Shown: piece after piece, positions 28,261 through 36,842 of the stretch | Numbering within the stretch: position 1 is the first letter of the stretch | Layout: each line of letters opens with the position of its first letter | Notes under the pieces: model-generated | What the model was told of the DNA's origin: nothing | Database searches by the model: none | Seen by the model: the letters and a program-made list of their open reading frames with translations, nothing else | Assembly (NCBI RefSeq): GCF_001629705.1 | Contig: NZ_CP015378.1 | Coordinates: 1,674,001 to 1,738,000, forward strand | Source of the DNA: Fictibacillus phosphorivorans | GTDB taxonomy: Bacteria; Bacillota; Bacilli; Bacillales; Fictibacillaceae | Reading direction: 5' to 3' | DNA: 64,000 bases | Translations under genes and position numbers: made by a program

Positions 28261-28741
28261 AATCATAAAGGTGGGAATCGCAGATATTAACCTCGTTTCT
28301 CCTCCAAACATAATTAGAACAACAGGTCTTGGTTCATGTGTAGGCGTCATACTTTATGATCAAGTTGAAAAAATTGCAGGGATGGCGCATATCATGCTTC
28401 CGGATTCGTCACTTTCAAAAACTCCTACGTTGAATGAGGGTAAGTATGCGGATACCGCAATTAAGAGTCTTTATGACATGCTGATCAAGAGTGGTGCTAA
28501 TGGAAAAGGCTTAAAAGCAAAGATTGCTGGGGGCGCACAGATGTTTAAGTTCACCTCCGGAAGTGAAATGATGCGAATTGGTCCAAGAAACGTTGAACGT
28601 GTTAAAGAAGAGCTATCAGCTCTAAAGATTCCTTTGTTAGCAAGTGATGTAGGAGGTTCTAGCGGAAGGACGATCGAGTTCAACCCTGAGAACACGTTAT
28701 TAACGATAAAAACGGTTAATGCAGGAACAAAGGTCATATAA
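28253..28741 (+). CDS. cheD: Chemoreceptor glutamine deamidase CheD
   Basis: This 162-residue protein has the catalytic Cys in TTGLGSCVGVILYD and the His in AGMAHIMLPDS. It converts receptor glutamines to glutamates and activates CheC. Translation is probably coupled to cheC through the overlap. Confidence 0.96.
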   Translation: MSEIIKVGIADINLVSPPNIIRTTGLGSCVGVILYDQVEKIAGMAHIMLPDSSLSKTPTLNEGKYADTAIKSLYDMLIKSGANGKGLKAKIAGGAQMFKFTSGSEMMRIGPRNVERVKEELSALKIPLLASDVGGSSGRTIEFNPENTLLTIKTVNAGTKVI

Positions 28742-28768
28742 AAACCAAAAAAAACGAGGAGGATTACC

Positions 28769-29533
28769 ATGACGGAGCCATCTTTATTAGAAGAACAATC
28801 TTGCTGGGAAAAGTGGAACACGAGTCGTGATCGAGAAGCAGGTGACGAACTGATGCGTGCTTACTTACCACTTGTCAATTATCACGTACAACGTATATCG
28901 GTTGGTTTGCCTAAAAGTGTTAACAAAGATGAACTCCGATCCCTCGGTATGCTAGGGTTGTACGATGCTCTAAAAAAGTTTGAGCCTGAAAGAGACCTGA
29001 AGTTTGATACTTACGCTTCATTTCGGATACGTGGCGCTATTTTAGACGGTTTACGAAGAGAAGATTGGCTTCCGAGAAGTTTAAGAGAAAAAACAAAAAA
29101 AGTGGAAGCGGCCATTGAAAGATTGGAACAAGAAAATCTTCGTTCCGTCAGCGCAAGAGAAGTTGCTGATGAATTAGGGTACTCAGAAAATGAAGTAACA
29201 ACCGTTATGTCTGAAAGTTTTCTTGCTAACGTTTTATCCATTGACGAAGAGAACAAAGAAACAGAAAGTCGTGAAAAAGTTAGTTACACGATTGAAGATA
29301 AAAAAGCAATCACACCCGAAAATAGTTTACTTCAAGAAGAACTTCACGGTGAGCTTGCATTAGTAATCAAAGAATTGTCTGAGAAAGAACAGCTTGTAGT
29401 AAGTTTGTTCTACTTCGAGGAATTAACATTAACTGAAATCGGACAAGTACTTGGTCTATCTACATCCAGAATATCTCAAATACACTCAAAAGCACTCTTT
29501 AGAATTCGACAGGTTCTACAACGATATATGTAA
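28769..29533 (+). CDS. sigD: Flagellar and motility RNA polymerase sigma factor SigD
   Basis: This 254-residue sigma-28 family protein has regions 2 (KFDTYASFRIRGAILDGLR), 3 (REVADELGYSENEVTTVM) and 4 (LTEIGQVLGLSTSRISQIHS) in order. It directs late flagellar, chemotaxis and autolysin genes such as hag. As in B. subtilis it is far downstream in the operon, so its level depends on read-through of about 25 kb. Ribosome site GAGGAGG precedes ATG. Confidence 0.97.
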   Translation: MTEPSLLEEQSCWEKWNTSRDREAGDELMRAYLPLVNYHVQRISVGLPKSVNKDELRSLGMLGLYDALKKFEPERDLKFDTYASFRIRGAILDGLRREDWLPRSLREKTKKVEAAIERLEQENLRSVSAREVADELGYSENEVTTVMSESFLANVLSIDEENKETESREKVSYTIEDKKAITPENSLLQEELHGELALVIKELSEKEQLVVSLFYFEELTLTEIGQVLGLSTSRISQIHSKALFRIRQVLQRYM

Positions 29534-29544
29534 GGAGTAGGGAT

Positions 29545-30885
29545 ATGGATCAATGGTTTCATATAAAATTTGAGAATCGTGAAACAGTAGCACTCTTACA
29601 AAAAAACGGAGTTGAAATCCCATCTGGTGAAGTCACGTATTCTAAACTGCTAGCTTGGATCGAATCTAAAGGAATACGACATGGAATTCGAAATGAAGTA
29701 TTGAGTTTAGTGGTTGAAAATCTAAATCGTTTTGTTTTCCCTGGTGAGATCGCAAAAGGGAAACTCCCGAAAGATGGAGAGTCTGCAAGACTTATTCCAT
29801 CTTTCACAAATGAGAAGAAGCTAGATACAAACGAGAATGAGAAGCTAGATTTTAAACGACTTTTTACAATTCCTACAGCTGAGTTCGGAGAGATCTTAGC
29901 AAGGAAACAAAACGCGACAGAAGGCATAGCAGGAATAAGTGTTTTTGGAAAAGTGATACCTGCAAAAAAAGGTAAAGATTTAGTAGTAAAAAATGGTGAG
30001 AATACCGTTTATAACGAAAGTGAGAAATGTGTCTATGCATCAGCAAGTGGAGAGGTTACGTTCCAAAATAATTGTGTAAACATTTATCCTGTTTATCGAG
30101 TAGATGGTGATGTTTCCTTAAAGACCGGTCATATTGATTTTGTTGGAAATGTTCACATAACCGGTGATGTACCTTCAGGGTTTAAAATAAATGCAAAAGG
30201 TGATGTTCGAGTCGAAGGCGTCGTTGAAGCAGCTGATATTATTTCTGACGGAAGCGTTGTGATCGGTGGCGGTGTTTTAGGTCAAGGTAAAGGTTCGGTT
30301 CGTTGTGGTGGGGATTTCACTTCCCTTTATATTAGTCAAGGAAATGTATACGCGAGAGGAAACATAATGGTAGCACAAACGATCCTTCACAGCCATTGTG
30401 AGGCGGAATCTTACATTACATGTACGAGTGGAAAAGGAAATATATCGGGTGGCACCTGTATTGCAGGAAACGGAATCTCAGCAAATAACATAGGAAACGA
30501 AACAAACTCCAAAACGTTATTATACATAAAAACAAATGATAGAATGGATAAAGAAATCATACATCATGAACAAAAAATTCTTGAATTAGAAAAAAATTTA
30601 GAAAAATTAACTCATTTAAAAAGCGTTTTGATTCAAAAAAATACAGAGCAACAAACGATTAATAGAATTATAAATACGATTTCTCAATCGAAACTGGAGA
30701 TGACTAACCATCGAGCGGAAATCGAAAAAAGTAAAAATACTTTAAAATCTTCTATTCATATTAACAGCACCCTTCATCCTAATGTAGAGATCGCGATCGG
30801 AAAGTATAAACGAAAGATTCAATCTCCATACACGGCTGCAAAAGTATTTTTAGAAGAAAAGGAAATTGTTGTTCACACGCTATAA
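29545..30885 (+). CDS. fapA: FapA family (DUF342) protein
   Basis: This 446-residue soluble protein has an N-terminal region (about 1-90) and a central Gly/Val-rich repeating segment (about 150-310; GDVSLKTGHIDFVGNVHITG, GSVVIGGGVLGQGKGSVRCG) typical of the DUF342/FapA beta-solenoid. A C-terminal coiled coil follows (EQKILELEKNLEKLTHLKSV). FapA proteins are named flagellar assembly protein A, but the mechanism is unclear. It lies 11 bases after sigD. B. subtilis has swrB directly after sigD, so this is extra content here. Confidence 0.85.
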   Translation: MDQWFHIKFENRETVALLQKNGVEIPSGEVTYSKLLAWIESKGIRHGIRNEVLSLVVENLNRFVFPGEIAKGKLPKDGESARLIPSFTNEKKLDTNENEKLDFKRLFTIPTAEFGEILARKQNATEGIAGISVFGKVIPAKKGKDLVVKNGENTVYNESEKCVYASASGEVTFQNNCVNIYPVYRVDGDVSLKTGHIDFVGNVHITGDVPSGFKINAKGDVRVEGVVEAADIISDGSVVIGGGVLGQGKGSVRCGGDFTSLYISQGNVYARGNIMVAQTILHSHCEAESYITCTSGKGNISGGTCIAGNGISANNIGNETNSKTLLYIKTNDRMDKEIIHHEQKILELEKNLEKLTHLKSVLIQKNTEQQTINRIINTISQSKLEMTNHRAEIEKSKNTLKSSIHINSTLHPNVEIAIGKYKRKIQSPYTAAKVFLEEKEIVVHTL

Positions 30886-30903
30886 GAATAGGATGTGGAT
30901 GCT

Positions 30904-31179
30904 GTGAGTCTTAAATTAATCGAGCTCCAAGTGGCAATTCCAAGAACTCTTGATGCTTCAAAAGAAAGCGTTGATCTCATGAACAGAGGACTTCTTCAAC
31001 AACAACATACTTCAGAAGAAATACGAAAAAAAGACAAGAAAGAAGCAGAACGGGTCAATCAAAAAGAAGCGACTGAATCTGGTTTATTTCAAACAAATGA
31101 TCAGCATCAGCAAGAAAAGACGAGTTCTAAGAGTTCGAATCATCCTTATAAAGGAAGTAAAATTGATTATTCAGGTTAG
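30904..31179 (+). CDS. Small uncharacterised protein of the flagellar operon
   Basis: This 91-residue, highly charged protein begins MSLKLIELQVAIPRT, continues with a Gln/Lys/Glu-rich helical middle and ends HPYKGSKIDYSG. It has no signal peptide or membrane helix. From memory, similar small proteins with a VAIPRT start and an HPYKG-x-x-ID ending occur next to fapA/swrB in other endospore formers; none has a function I know. GTG 30904 has AGGATG upstream; GTG 30895 is an in-frame alternative too close to that site. It sits between fapA and swrB in the same operon. Confidence 0.7.
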   Translation: MSLKLIELQVAIPRTLDASKESVDLMNRGLLQQQHTSEEIRKKDKKEAERVNQKEATESGLFQTNDQHQQEKTSSKSSNHPYKGSKIDYSG

Positions 31180-31180
31180 G

Positions 31181-31618
31181 ATGGATGCGATGTACGCTTT
31201 AGTTTTTCTAAGTGTGATGTTAAACATAGTATGTTTATATTTAATTTTTAATCTAAACAAGAAATTACAACAACAAAATAACTCACATGAATCAAAAATA
31301 AGTGAAGAAGTAGAAGAGCTTCTTGAGCTTTTTTCAGAAGAAATGAAGATGGAAAATGAACGCTTGCATGATATGATCATAGAATTCACTCAGAAAAATC
31401 ATCAACAACTGGTTCTGGATGAGAAAACTGATGAGATCTCTAATATAGGAACAGAAGAAACAGATATAGGCCAGAAAGATTCAGACGATAAACATTTCTC
31501 TAAAGAGACAAATGAAGTATTAATATTAGCTCAAAAAGGATATAATGCTGAAGAAATTGCAAAAATCCTACACCGAGGAAAAGGTGAAGTTGAGTTGCTT
31601 TTAAAATTTTATCGATAA
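31181..31618 (+). CDS. swrB: SwrB (YlxL), flagellar assembly activator
   Basis: This 145-residue protein has an N-terminal membrane anchor (YALVFLSVMLNIVCLYLIFN), an acidic coiled coil and a C-terminal helix-turn-helix-like end (AQKGYNAEEIAKILHRGKGE). This architecture and the place just before rpsB match B. subtilis SwrB, which promotes export-apparatus maturation and sigma-D activity. ATG 31181 or ATG 31190 may be the start; TTAGGATGG overlaps the first. It is the last gene of the fla/che operon. No strong terminator follows. Confidence 0.85.
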   Translation: MDAMYALVFLSVMLNIVCLYLIFNLNKKLQQQNNSHESKISEEVEELLELFSEEMKMENERLHDMIIEFTQKNHQQLVLDEKTDEISNIGTEETDIGQKDSDDKHFSKETNEVLILAQKGYNAEEIAKILHRGKGEVELLLKFYR

Positions 31619-31631
31619 CAAGTAAAAAGAC

Positions 31632-31661
31632 TTGCAGAAAATGCACGAAACATGTTATATT
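31632..31661 (+). promoter_or_regulatory. Sigma-A promoter of rpsB-tsf
   Basis: TTGCAG at 31632-31637 and TATATT at 31656-31661 are separated by 18 bases, with an extended -10 (TGTTATATT). It lies directly behind swrB and about 115 bases before rpsB. Confidence 0.85.
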
Positions 31662-31683
31662 ATTTCTCGGTGTTAATCACACA

Positions 31684-31747
31684 CGTTTGCGGATTTGAGT
31701 AATGTGGTGCTGACTAAGTCAGTTATTGCTCAAAGGTGAAACAAACG
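31684..31747 (+). promoter_or_regulatory. Structured 5' leader of rpsB
   Basis: Three nested pairings are visible in the untranslated leader: CGTTTG 31684-31689 with CAAACG 31742-31747, TTGAG 31695-31699 with CTCAA 31729-31733, and CTGAC 31710-31714 with GTCAG 31718-31722. The structure ends about 20 bases before the AGGAGGTG ribosome site. This fits a ribosomal-protein autoregulatory leader (binding of S2 is inference), but no assay or alignment is available here. Confidence 0.6.
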
Positions 31748-31775
31748 GAGGTAAACAAACCTAGGAGGTGCCATT

Positions 31776-32501
31776 ATGGCAGTAATTTCAATGAAACAAT
31801 TGTTAGAAGCTGGTGTACACTTTGGTCATCAGACTCGCCGTTGGAATCCGAAAATGTCTCGTTACATTTTCACAGAAAGAAACGGTATCTACATTATCGA
31901 TCTTCAAAAGACGGTAAAGAAAGTTGAAGAATGCTACAATGTTATGCGTAACATCGCAGCAGACGGCGGAAAAATCCTTTTCGTTGGAACTAAGAAACAA
32001 GCTCAAGATTCAGTTAAGGAAGAAGCTCAACGTTCTGACATGTACTACATCAACCAACGTTGGTTAGGTGGAACTTTAACAAACTTCGGAACAATCCGCA
32101 AGCGTATCAACCGCTTGAAAGATCTTGAAAAAATGCAAGAAGACGGTACTTTTGAAGTACTTCCTAAAAAAGAAGTTATTCTTCTTAAAAAGGAAATGGA
32201 GCGTCTTGAAAAGTTCCTAGGCGGAATCAAAGACATGAACAAGCTTCCTGACGCATTATTCGTAGTTGACCCTCGTAAAGAGCGCATCGCGATTGCTGAA
32301 GCTCGTAAATTAAACATCCCGATCATCGCTATCGTTGATACGAACTGTGATCCGGACGAAGTTGATCACGTTATCCCTGGTAACGATGATGCAATTCGTG
32401 CAGTTAAACTTCTTACTGGTAAGATGGCAGATGCTATCATCGAAGCTAACCAAGGCGGAGAAGAAGTAGCAGAAGCAGCTGAAGAAGAAACTACTGCTTA
32501 A
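31776..32501 (+). CDS. rpsB: 30S ribosomal protein S2
   Basis: This 241-residue protein has the S2 signatures [20 protein letters not shown] near the N-terminus and [19 protein letters not shown] near residues 62-80. The acidic C-terminal tail is usual. Codon use is strongly biased, as for highly expressed genes. Ribosome site is AGGAGGTG. It is co-transcribed with tsf, with a hairpin between them. Confidence 0.98.
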   Translation: MAVISMKQLLEAGVHFGHQTRRWNPKMSRYIFTERNGIYIIDLQKTVKKVEECYNVMRNIAADGGKILFVGTKKQAQDSVKEEAQRSDMYYINQRWLGGTLTNFGTIRKRINRLKDLEKMQEDGTFEVLPKKEVILLKKEMERLEKFLGGIKDMNKLPDALFVVDPRKERIAIAEARKLNIPIIAIVDTNCDPDEVDHVIPGNDDAIRAVKLLTGKMADAIIEANQGGEEVAEAAEEETTA

Positions 32502-32516
32502 TTAAATGGAATGCTC

Positions 32517-32554
32517 AAGGGTGGTAGAGGGGATGACCCTTTATCACCCTTTTT
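32517..32554 (+). terminator. Terminator-like hairpin between rpsB and tsf
   Basis: AAGGGTG 32517-32523 pairs with CACCCTT 32545-32551, with a further GGG/CCC pairing inside, followed by a short T-run. It probably attenuates rather than stops transcription, since tsf has no obvious promoter of its own. Confidence 0.65.
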
Positions 32555-32603
32555 ATGTAAAGTCACAACTAGCACTACATATCCCATAAGGAGGCAAAAA
32601 CAC

Positions 32604-33482
32604 ATGGCTATTACAGCACAAATGGTTAAAGAATTGCGTGAGAAAACTGGCGCAGGAATGATGGATTGTAAGAAAGCATTAACTGAAACAGATGGTAACA
32701 TGGAGGCGGCAATCGACTACCTTCGTGAAAAAGGGATCGCGAAAGCTGCTAAGAAAGCTGACCGTATCGCTGCAGAAGGTCTAACATCTGTAATCGTTGA
32801 CGGAAACAAAGCAGTTATCCTTGAAGTGAACTCAGAAACAGATTTCGTTGCGAAGAACGAAAACTTCAAAAACTTAATCGCTGAGTTAGGTAACCACTTG
32901 TTGGCTACAGAGCCTGCATCAGTAGAAGATGCACTAGCTTCTGACTTTAACGGAACTTCAGTAAATGATTACATCAACGCAGCAATCGCTAAAATCGGAG
33001 AAAAGCTTACACTTCGTCGTTTTGAAATCTTGAAAAAAGACGAGAATGCAGCATTCGGCGCTTACCTTCACATGGGTGGACGCATTGGAGTTCTTTCAGT
33101 TCTTGAAGGAACTACAGAAGAAGAAGTTGCAAAAGACGTTTCTATGCACGTTGCAGCAGTAAACCCTAAATACATCTCTCGTGACGAAGTTAGTGAAGAA
33201 GAAGTATCACGCGAGCGTAAAGTGTTAACAGAGCAAGCACTTAACGAAGGAAAGCCTGAAAACATCGTAGCTAAAATGGTAGAAGGACGTCTTGGTAAAT
33301 ACTTCGAAGATATTTGCTTAAACGACCAATCTTTCATTAAAGATCCAGACCAAAAAGTTGGTAAATATGTAGCTTCTAAAGGTGCTACTGTTAAAGCCTT
33401 CATTCGCTTTGAAGTTGGAGAAGGTCTTGAGAAGCGTGAAGACAACTTCGCTGAAGAAGTAATGTCTCAAGTTAAAAAGTAA
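32604..33482 (+). CDS. tsf: Elongation factor Ts
   Basis: This 292-residue nucleotide-exchange factor for EF-Tu has the signatures [19 protein letters not shown] and [15 protein letters not shown]. Start ATG 32604 has AAGGAGG upstream and gives the normal length (293 in B. subtilis); the same frame is open upstream to 32511 but without a family match. Codon use is that of a highly expressed gene. Confidence 0.98.
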   Translation: MAITAQMVKELREKTGAGMMDCKKALTETDGNMEAAIDYLREKGIAKAAKKADRIAAEGLTSVIVDGNKAVILEVNSETDFVAKNENFKNLIAELGNHLLATEPASVEDALASDFNGTSVNDYINAAIAKIGEKLTLRRFEILKKDENAAFGAYLHMGGRIGVLSVLEGTTEEEVAKDVSMHVAAVNPKYISRDEVSEEEVSRERKVLTEQALNEGKPENIVAKMVEGRLGKYFEDICLNDQSFIKDPDQKVGKYVASKGATVKAFIRFEVGEGLEKREDNFAEEVMSQVKK

Positions 33483-33491
33483 GCACAGTTT

Positions 33492-33527
33492 AAAAAAGAG
33501 GGGAGCACGTTGTGTTCCTCTTTTTTT
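33492..33527 (+). terminator. Rho-independent terminator after tsf
   Basis: AAAAAAGAGG...GAGCAC and GTGTTCCTCTTTTTTT form a long A/U-flanked stem with a small bulge and a GTT loop, 10 bases after the tsf stop. Confidence 0.9.
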
Positions 33528-33607
33528 ACAGAAATAACCTTGGTTTTTTAATGCTCTACATTAAAAGCTTGTTGCTTTAGCTTGTTTTTTAAAGACATCA
33601 CTGATTA

Positions 33608-33736
33608 GTTGATTGTAGTGCAAGGTGCGAGACTCCTGGGGGACAAGCGGGACAGGTGAGACACCTAAGGGCGCAAAGCGCCGAGGTGGCTCACCGCACG
33701 CCCCCCGGAAAGCGAGCACCTGAAACGGAAATCAAC
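33608..33736. repeat. GC-rich folded intergenic repeat element before pyrH
   Basis: The element is bounded by GTTGATT 33608-33614 and AATCAAC 33730-33736, with AGGTGC and GCACCT just inside. A nested hairpin holds GGTGAG, CACCT, GGCGC, an AAA loop, GCGCC, AGGTG and CTCACC (33655-33695). A G-run and a C-run flank it. It stands out from the AT-rich surroundings. From memory, near-identical elements (GAGACTCCTG...AGCGGGACAGGTGAGAC) are dispersed in many Bacillaceae genomes; only one copy is in this window. It is not coding: a 60-residue frame crossing it has no ribosome site. The rest of the 335-base tsf-pyrH gap holds the tsf terminator and no clear promoter. Confidence 0.75.
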
Positions 33737-33818
33737 CTCTATCAAGCAACGAAGCTTATCAATAACATCCTTTATAAAAGACCAGGTAAATACATTTTTT
33801 TAGGTGATGGAGGGACAA

Positions 33819-34544
33819 ATGACTACTTCAAAATATAAACGAGTCGTCTTGAAATTAAGTGGAGAAGCACTAGCAGGTGAACAAACATCTGGAATCGATC
33901 CAAAAATCGTTCAGTCAATTGCAGAACAAGTAAAAGAAATCGTTGAACTCGACGTAGAAGTTGCTGTAGTAGTAGGCGGCGGAAACCTATGGCGTGGTAA
34001 GACGGGCAGTGAGATGGGAATGGACCGTGCTTCAGCAGACTATATGGGCATGCTTGCTACTGTGATGAATTCATTAGCCCTTCAAGACAGTCTTGAGAAC
34101 ATCGGGGTTCAAACAAGAGTACAAACATCAATAGAAATGCGTCAGGTTGCAGAACCTTATATCAGAAGAAAAGCCATTCGTCACCTTGAAAAAAAACGCG
34201 TTGTCATTTTTGCAGCAGGAACTGGTAACCCGTATTTCTCAACAGATACGACTGCCGCACTAAGAGCAGCGGAAATTGAAGCAGAAGTCATCTTGATGGC
34301 TAAGAATAACGTGGACGGCGTATATTCAGCAGATCCTAAATTGGATGAGAACGCTGTTAAGTATACGACATTATCATATCTTGATCTTTTAAAAGATGGA
34401 CTAGCAGTTATGGATACAACAGCATCATCACTATGTATGGATAATGATATCCCGTTAGTTGTTTTCTCGATCATGGAAGAAGGAAACATCAAACGAGCAG
34501 TGGCTGGAGAAAAAATTGGAACCGTTATAAGGGGGAGAAACTAA
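33819..34544 (+). CDS. pyrH: UMP kinase PyrH
   Basis: This 241-residue hexameric kinase converts UMP to UDP. It has [12 protein letters not shown] at the N-terminus, [11 protein letters not shown] near residue 54 and [16 protein letters not shown] near 138-153. ATG 33819 follows GGAGGG; ATG 33804 in frame has none. frr starts at the last base of the stop codon region, so the two are coupled. Confidence 0.97.
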   Translation: MTTSKYKRVVLKLSGEALAGEQTSGIDPKIVQSIAEQVKEIVELDVEVAVVVGGGNLWRGKTGSEMGMDRASADYMGMLATVMNSLALQDSLENIGVQTRVQTSIEMRQVAEPYIRRKAIRHLEKKRVVIFAAGTGNPYFSTDTTAALRAAEIEAEVILMAKNNVDGVYSADPKLDENAVKYTTLSYLDLLKDGLAVMDTTASSLCMDNDIPLVVFSIMEEGNIKRAVAGEKIGTVIRGRN

Positions 34545-35101
34545 TGGCAAAAGAAGTTTTAACTCAAGCAGAAGAAAAGATGCAAAAAGCGATCGGAGCT
34601 CTAAGACGCGAATATTCAACACTTCGTGCAGGTAGAGCAAACCCTTCTCTATTAGACAGAGTACAGGTTGATTACTACGGAACTCAAACGCCGATCAATC
34701 AACTAGCTGGTGTAACAACTCCAGAAGCTAGACTTTTGGTGATTCAGCCTTACGACAAATCTGCAATGGCAGATATTGAAAAGGCGATTCTAAAGTCTGA
34801 TCTTGGTCTAACACCTTCTAACGATGGACAAGTGATTCGTATTGCGATTCCAGCTCTAACAGAAGAACGCAGAAAAGAACTAGTTAAACTTGTTAAGAAG
34901 TTTGCTGAAGAAGCAAAAGTAGCTCTAAGAAACGTTCGTCGTGATGCGAATGATGACTTAAAGAAACTTGAAAAAGAGGCTGAGATCACAGAAGACGAAC
35001 TACGTCGCTATAATGATGAAGTTCAAAAGCTTACTGATAAATACACAGCTGAAGCTGATTCTGTAAGTTCTGCTAAAGAAAAAGAAATCATGGAAGTATA
35101 A
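34544..35101 (+). CDS. frr: Ribosome recycling factor
   Basis: This 185-residue factor, with EF-G, splits post-termination ribosomes. It has the family core [19 protein letters not shown] (about residues 21-39) and [20 protein letters not shown] (about 117-136). Length is standard. A terminator follows. Confidence 0.98.
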   Translation: MAKEVLTQAEEKMQKAIGALRREYSTLRAGRANPSLLDRVQVDYYGTQTPINQLAGVTTPEARLLVIQPYDKSAMADIEKAILKSDLGLTPSNDGQVIRIAIPALTEERRKELVKLVKKFAEEAKVALRNVRRDANDDLKKLEKEAEITEDELRRYNDEVQKLTDKYTAEADSVSSAKEKEIMEV

Positions 35102-35126
35102 CGCTTTTCCATGTACAATTAAATAT

Positions 35127-35157
35127 AAAAAGCCCTCTATAAAAGGGGGCTTTTTTA
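35127..35157 (+). terminator. Rho-independent terminator after frr
   Basis: AAAAAGCCC(T)C and GGGGGCTTTTTT form an A/T-flanked stem about 25 bases after the stop. Confidence 0.9.
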
Positions 35158-35215
35158 TTAGACAATATCACCATTTTGCTAGACTTTAAATGATAAGGTG
35201 ATTGGCATATGGAGA

Positions 35216-35234
35216 CCACCTCCCTATGAGGTGG
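35216..35234 (+). promoter_or_regulatory. Hairpin in the uppS leader
   Basis: CCACCTC 35216-35222 and GAGGTGG 35228-35234 form a perfect 7-bp stem with a CCTAT loop, 35 bases before uppS. The 3' arm is itself a good ribosome site, correctly spaced for ATG 35240 of a short out-of-frame reading frame that runs into uppS. No T-run follows, so it is not a terminator. Confidence 0.5.
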
Positions 35235-35268
35235 ATTCTATGAAGTCTAAGAAGATGGAGGCTTATAC

Positions 35269-36024
35269 ATGCTTGACAAGCTTTTCTTTAAGAAAAAAAG
35301 TCCAGAGAACCATACATTCAGTGAGGAAAACATCCCTAAACATGTAGCCATTATTATGGATGGAAATGGACGGTGGGCACGAAAACGAGCTATGCCGCGA
35401 ATTGCCGGTCATCATGAAGGGATGAAGACCGTTCGTAAAATCGTTAAAGAAGCGAATAAAATTGGGATAGAAGTTTTAACCCTCTATGCTTTTTCAACTG
35501 AAAACTGGAAACGTCCACGCGAAGAAGTCGACTTTTTAATGAAACTTCCTGGAGAATTTTTAAATACTTTTCTTCCAGATTTGATTAAAGAGAATGTACA
35601 AGTGCGAATAATGGGTAAAAAAGAGTTATTACCACTTCACACAGTAAAAGCTGTAGATGAAGCGATCAACAAGACGAAGAACAACACTGGATTAATCTTA
35701 AACTTTGCTCTTAATTATGGCAGTCGTGATGAGATTACTGCTGCGGTTAAAGCTTTAGCTTCTGAAGTGAAACAAGGAAGATTAGAACCGTCACAAATTG
35801 ATGATTCCATGATTGAACAGCATTTGATGACGCATGATCTAAACGATCCGGATCTTTTGATTCGCACAAGTGGTGAAGTACGATTAAGTAACTTTATGCT
35901 CTGGCAGCTTGCGTATTCTGAATTTTGGTTTACTGAAGTGTTATGGCCAGATTTTTCTGAAGAGCATCTACGAGAAGCTGTATCACAATTTGCCGGACGA
36001 GGCAGGCGGTATGGCGGTGTTTAA
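35269..36024 (+). CDS. uppS: Undecaprenyl diphosphate synthase (isoprenyl transferase)
   Basis: This 251-residue cis-prenyltransferase makes the C55 lipid carrier for cell-wall synthesis. It has the signatures AIIMDGNGRWARKR (catalytic Asp) near residue 29, LTLYAFSTENWKRP near 73-86, and RTSGEVRLSNFMLWQ near 202-216. ATG 35269 has a GGAGG site at 35257-35261. First gene of the uppS-cdsA-dxr-rseP-proS cluster. Confidence 0.97.
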   Translation: MLDKLFFKKKSPENHTFSEENIPKHVAIIMDGNGRWARKRAMPRIAGHHEGMKTVRKIVKEANKIGIEVLTLYAFSTENWKRPREEVDFLMKLPGEFLNTFLPDLIKENVQVRIMGKKELLPLHTVKAVDEAINKTKNNTGLILNFALNYGSRDEITAAVKALASEVKQGRLEPSQIDDSMIEQHLMTHDLNDPDLLIRTSGEVRLSNFMLWQLAYSEFWFTEVLWPDFSEEHLREAVSQFAGRGRRYGGV

Positions 36025-36037
36025 TTAAGGAGGACTT

Positions 36038-36826
36038 ATGAAACAACGGATTATAACAGGTGTAATCGCAGCCGTTTTATTTATAGGGATTACCCTTTAT
36101 GGAAGCTGGCCGTTCTCACTATTAATACTATTGCTGACGGGGATTGGCATGTTTGAGTTATTGCGCATGAAAAGGATGGAGCTAAGTTTCGTGGGAGGGA
36201 TCGGATTTTTATTAGCAGTCTTGATTGCATTACCACAAGACTGGATGAGTTCTTTAGAACCTTTTACTAAAACGGATGCCATTATACTTGCAGTTCTTCT
36301 ATTACTAGTCGTAACTGTTGTACAAAAGAACAATACAGATTACAATCATATTTCGTTTGTGCTATTTAGTTCTATATATGTTGGTTTTGGGTTTTTCTAT
36401 TTACTAGAAACTAGAATATTAGAAGGTGGGGTCCAACTTTTATTCTTAATCCTATTCATGATATGGGCAACAGACTCTGGGGCGTACTTTGTTGGAAAAT
36501 CGATCGGAAAACGAAAACTTTGGCCGGTTATCTCTCCAAACAAAACGATTGAAGGGGCAGTCGGGGGAATCTTCTTTAGTCTTGTTGTGGGTGTGATCAG
36601 CTATTTGACTCACTTTGTGGATATGTCATTATCTAATATTCTACTGATTTCCATGATCGTAGGTATATTTGGTCAGATAGGTGATTTGGCAGAATCGGCA
36701 TATAAACGAATATACGATGTAAAAGATTCTGGTACTTTGCTTCCTGGACATGGTGGGATTTTAGATAGATTAGATAGTGCGTTATTCGTATTCCCATTGC
36801 TCCACGTGCTTCATTTGATAGGATAA
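36038..36826 (+). CDS. cdsA: Phosphatidate cytidylyltransferase CdsA
   Basis: This 262-residue polytopic membrane enzyme makes CDP-diacylglycerol for phospholipid synthesis. The C-terminal signature [20 protein letters not shown] followed by ILDRLDS is complete, and [13 protein letters not shown] precedes it. About seven hydrophobic segments are visible. Ribosome site AAGGAGG. Confidence 0.97.
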   Translation: MKQRIITGVIAAVLFIGITLYGSWPFSLLILLLTGIGMFELLRMKRMELSFVGGIGFLLAVLIALPQDWMSSLEPFTKTDAIILAVLLLLVVTVVQKNNTDYNHISFVLFSSIYVGFGFFYLLETRILEGGVQLLFLILFMIWATDSGAYFVGKSIGKRKLWPVISPNKTIEGAVGGIFFSLVVGVISYLTHFVDMSLSNILLISMIVGIFGQIGDLAESAYKRIYDVKDSGTLLPGHGGILDRLDSALFVFPLLHVLHLIG

Positions 36827-36842
36827 CGCTAGGAGGTATAAG

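Noticed and set aside
29559..29927. 122-codon minus-strand frame opposite fapA
   Set aside because: It is an antisense shadow of a well-supported gene with no ribosome site.
33656..33838. 60-codon frame across the folded repeat before pyrH
   Set aside because: It covers the structured repeat, has no ribosome site and overlaps the pyrH start.
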